Program-made: the position numbers and the translations under genes
The notes under the pieces: generated by a model
What the model was told of the DNA's origin: nothing
Database searches by the model: none
The model's input: only the letters and a program-made list of their open reading frames with translations
NCBI RefSeq assembly: GCF_005876835.1
Contig: NZ_PPSW01000032.1
Location: 1-45,482, forward strand
Length of the DNA: 45,482 nt
DNA from: Pseudoalteromonas phenolica
GTDB taxonomy: Bacteria; Pseudomonadota; Gammaproteobacteria; Enterobacterales; Alteromonadaceae
Direction: 5' to 3'
Part shown: one piece after another, positions 43,732 through 45,482 of the stretch
Numbering within the stretch: position 1 is the first letter of the stretch
Layout: every line of letters begins with the position of its first letter

Positions 43732-44384
43732 AGCTGCAAACTCCCATGTTCTAGTTTATAAACTGTGTCGAGCTGTTCAGCTAAGGCTTGGTTATGGGTA
43801 ATTAACACTAAGGTCGCGTTAGTTTCGCGGCAGCATTGCAACATCAATTGGCTGATATGCTCTGCGGTTTGTTCATCAAGATTACCCGTTGGCTCATCGG
43901 CAAAAATAAGTGCAGGCTCAGAGACAAAGGCCCGTGCGATGGCAACGCGCTGCTGTTCACCGCCACTGAGCTTACTAACCGAAAAGTCTGCACGCTCAGC
44001 AAGACCGACTTTAGACAACCAATTGTGCGCTTTTTCAAATGCCTGTTTATCGCCTTTTAATTTCAAAGGCAGTGCCACATTATTCAATGCATCTAACTCA
44101 GGAATTAGATGGAATTGTTGGAACACAAAGCCACTATGCTGATTGATATCAACTGAACTAAGCGCTACTTGCTGTTTTATAAAAGACAGTTCACCACTTT
44201 GCAGCGGCTCAAGACCTGCCAAAATGCTCAACAAAGTCGTTTTACCACTGCCTGACGCGCCCACTATGGCAACTTGTTCAGTTCCTTTAATTTGCAATGA
44301 TGCGTCTTCAAGTAATGCTAAGTTTAAGTCCTTATTAACAGGAATATGGTGTGTCAGGTTGGTTAAGTTGATTGCGATGCCCAT
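43722..44384 (-). CDS. ABC transporter ATPase (LolD/YbbA-like)
   Basis: The 220-residue ATPase is complete. Walker A is GASGSGKTTLLSIL (about residues 41-54), the Q loop FVFQQFHLIPELDAL, the signature LSGGEQQRVAIARAF, Walker B LIFADEPTGNLDEQ, and the H loop LVLITHN. It fits the LolD/MacB/YbbA group that drives FtsX-type permeases. A GGAG site lies just upstream of the ATG. It is first in a two-gene operon with the permease and divergent from the esterase gene, 184 bases away. Confidence 0.92.
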   Translation of the reverse strand: MGIAINLTNLTHHIPVNKDLNLALLEDASLQIKGTEQVAIVGASGSGKTTLLSILAGLEPLQSGELSFIKQQVALSSVDINQHSGFVFQQFHLIPELDALNNVALPLKLKGDKQAFEKAHNWLSKVGLAERADFSVSKLSGGEQQRVAIARAFVSEPALIFADEPTGNLDEQTAEHISQLMLQCCRETNATLVLITHNQALAEQLDTVYKLEHGSLQLCS

Positions 44385-44568
44385 GGTGAACTCCGTTTAT
44401 TTTTATGTCTGGGCTTAGTATTGATGATTGGCTGTGAAAGGAATGTGAAGAGACATTTTCACATCTTTGCTTACAAATTTAATTAACTAGAATGCACCGA
44501 TGACTTTTCATATTCGATGTTTTAAATTAAGTTACCCAAACAGAAACAAGGACTTGGGTAATTAAAGT

Positions 44569-45456
44569 ATGTTTATAAAAATAAAATCAAATAAGAAAGC
44601 TTGGTTGTTAGGTACCGCTTTACTCGCTGCAGTAGGGTTTTCAGGTTTTAAAGCCTATCAATATAAAAAATACTATATGTCTGACTTTGAAGACCGCGTG
44701 ATTGAATCTCAGGTACTCAATGAGTCTCGAAAAATATTTATCCGCCTACCCAAAAATTATTCTGCCGATAAACAATACCCCCTCATTATTCGCTCTGATG
44801 GCAACTTTAACCTAGCCCGTTGGGACACGGTTCTGGACGAGTTTGCCGAGCAAAAAGCTTACCCCGAAGCAATTTTGGTGTCTATTCCGAATCAGTTTTG
44901 GACCAATACCCGCAACCGAGATTTAGTGCCCCCTTATGCGCGTCGTGATGTAAATATCGAACCTCGTCCAGCAAGCGATAACAACCCTGAGATATTTGGC
45001 AAAGCTGACTTGTTCTTGTCATTTATCGAGACCGAAGTGCTGCCCTATATGCATAAACATTATTCTCTCAGTGGCGAGCGCATTTTAAGCGGCTTTTCTG
45101 CTGGTGGCAGCTTTGTGATTTATACCATGGTCACCAAACCCGATTTATTTAACGGTTACTTTGCTTTTAGCCCAGCAGCTTGGTATGACGATTCAGTGGT
45201 TGTTGAACAATTTCAAAAAGATATTCATAAGTTAGCTGGAAAGCCTAAATTCTTTTATTTAAGCCTAGGGGCAGAAGAGAACAGCATCATCACAGGGTCA
45301 TTTAATGGCTTAGTGAACGCACTTGAGCAAGAAGGGCCTGCCAACCTCACTTGGCAGCACAACTTCAGCCAAGGTGCAGGACACAATGAGAATCCTGTTA
45401 TGTCAGTCCCAAAAGCGCTGTCTGCCTACCAGGCATTTAGAACCACACATTTATAA
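44569..45456 (+). CDS. Membrane-anchored alpha/beta-hydrolase esterase (esterase D / Fes-like)
   Basis: The 295-residue protein has an N-terminal membrane helix (about residues 10-28, AWLLGTALLAAVGFSGFKAY) that anchors it facing the periplasm. The hydrolase core is of the putative-esterase family (PF00756): YPLIIRSDGNFNLARWD, the nucleophile elbow ILSGFSAGGSFVIY, a PDLFNGYFAFSPAAWYDD block, LSLGAEENSIITGSF, and the catalytic His in GAGHNENP. Relatives include enterochelin esterases and S-formylglutathione hydrolases; the anchor favours an envelope ester. It is divergent from the YbbA-like ATPase gene, and the end is followed by a MITE terminus. Confidence 0.87.
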   Translation: MFIKIKSNKKAWLLGTALLAAVGFSGFKAYQYKKYYMSDFEDRVIESQVLNESRKIFIRLPKNYSADKQYPLIIRSDGNFNLARWDTVLDEFAEQKAYPEAILVSIPNQFWTNTRNRDLVPPYARRDVNIEPRPASDNNPEIFGKADLFLSFIETEVLPYMHKHYSLSGERILSGFSAGGSFVIYTMVTKPDLFNGYFAFSPAAWYDDSVVVEQFQKDIHKLAGKPKFFYLSLGAEENSIITGSFNGLVNALEQEGPANLTWQHNFSQGAGHNENPVMSVPKALSAYQAFRTTHL

Positions 45457-45463
45457 GTTGTTT

Positions 45464-45482
45464 ATTGAGTATTATTGAGGAT
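45464..45482. mobile_element. 3' end of a third 162-bp MITE, cut by the window edge
   Basis: ATTGAGTATTATTGAGGAT equals the last part of copy 2, just before its TGGTAT terminus. Only 7 bases separate it from the esterase stop, so the rest of a full copy is not present upstream; it is either a truncated copy or a related element. Confidence 0.6.

Overview
The window looks like a chromosome segment of a marine gammaproteobacterium, most probably Pseudoalteromonas or a close Alteromonadales relative. The reasons are moderate-to-low G+C, two large TonB-dependent receptors with Fur-type sites, an arginine succinyltransferase-pathway gene (astB), a tricorn-like S41 peptidase, a PhoX-type phosphatase, an AbgT transporter, and many REP-like palindromes and a MITE between genes. 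This is judged from protein and repeat character only; no rRNA, tRNA, CRISPR array, integrase or transposase gene was seen.

Layout. 1-3060: fragment of a ZIP metal transporter, an MscS-type channel and astB. 3063-6450: a siderophore receptor and a PepSY membrane protein, with a Fur-like box. 6630-12100: small metabolic and stress genes (DUF2235 hydrolase, MBL hydrolase, YHS protein, AraC regulator with a DoxX-like protein, glutaredoxin, GGCT-like protein, glycine-rich-domain protein). 12153-13205: a periplasmic catalase-like protein whose start codon abuts one arm of a perfect 12-bp inverted repeat. 13446-19412: a five-gene iron module (PepSY helix protein, DUF2271, DUF4198, membrane flavoreductase, TonB receptor). 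19413-25275: an accessory island built largely of dispersed structured repeats, carrying a phytase-esterase-like protein, a KAP P-loop NTPase split by a single-base frameshift, and an orphan secreted protein. 25276-30756: DsbA-like protein, acetyltransferase, an ECF sigma / membrane-anchored partner / VWA lipoprotein group, and a LysR regulator. 30856-33577: acetyltransferase, another repeat cluster, AbgT transporter. 33992-45482: S41 peptidase, PhoX, small membrane protein, acetyltransferase, PLP enzyme, an ABC permease/ATPase pair and a membrane-anchored esterase.

How the parts fit. The iron genes suggest two uptake routes: an outer-membrane receptor with a PepSY protein, and a second receptor with a flavoreductase plus two exported small proteins, which may release iron from its carrier by reduction. 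The sigma and partner genes overlap by 4 bases and lie downstream of the VWA lipoprotein gene; the partner and the lipoprotein share a short motif normally found at the start of TonB-receptor plug domains.

The most unusual content is the repeat DNA. A roughly 278-bp multi-stem element flanks the KAP gene as inverted copies. It has at least two further variant copies nearby, and differences between copies fall mainly as compensatory base pairs or G-T wobbles, so a folded RNA or single-stranded DNA appears to be under selection. A second family starts within one or two bases of three different stop codons. A 162-bp MITE occurs twice complete, and its terminal sequence also appears at the right edge of the window.
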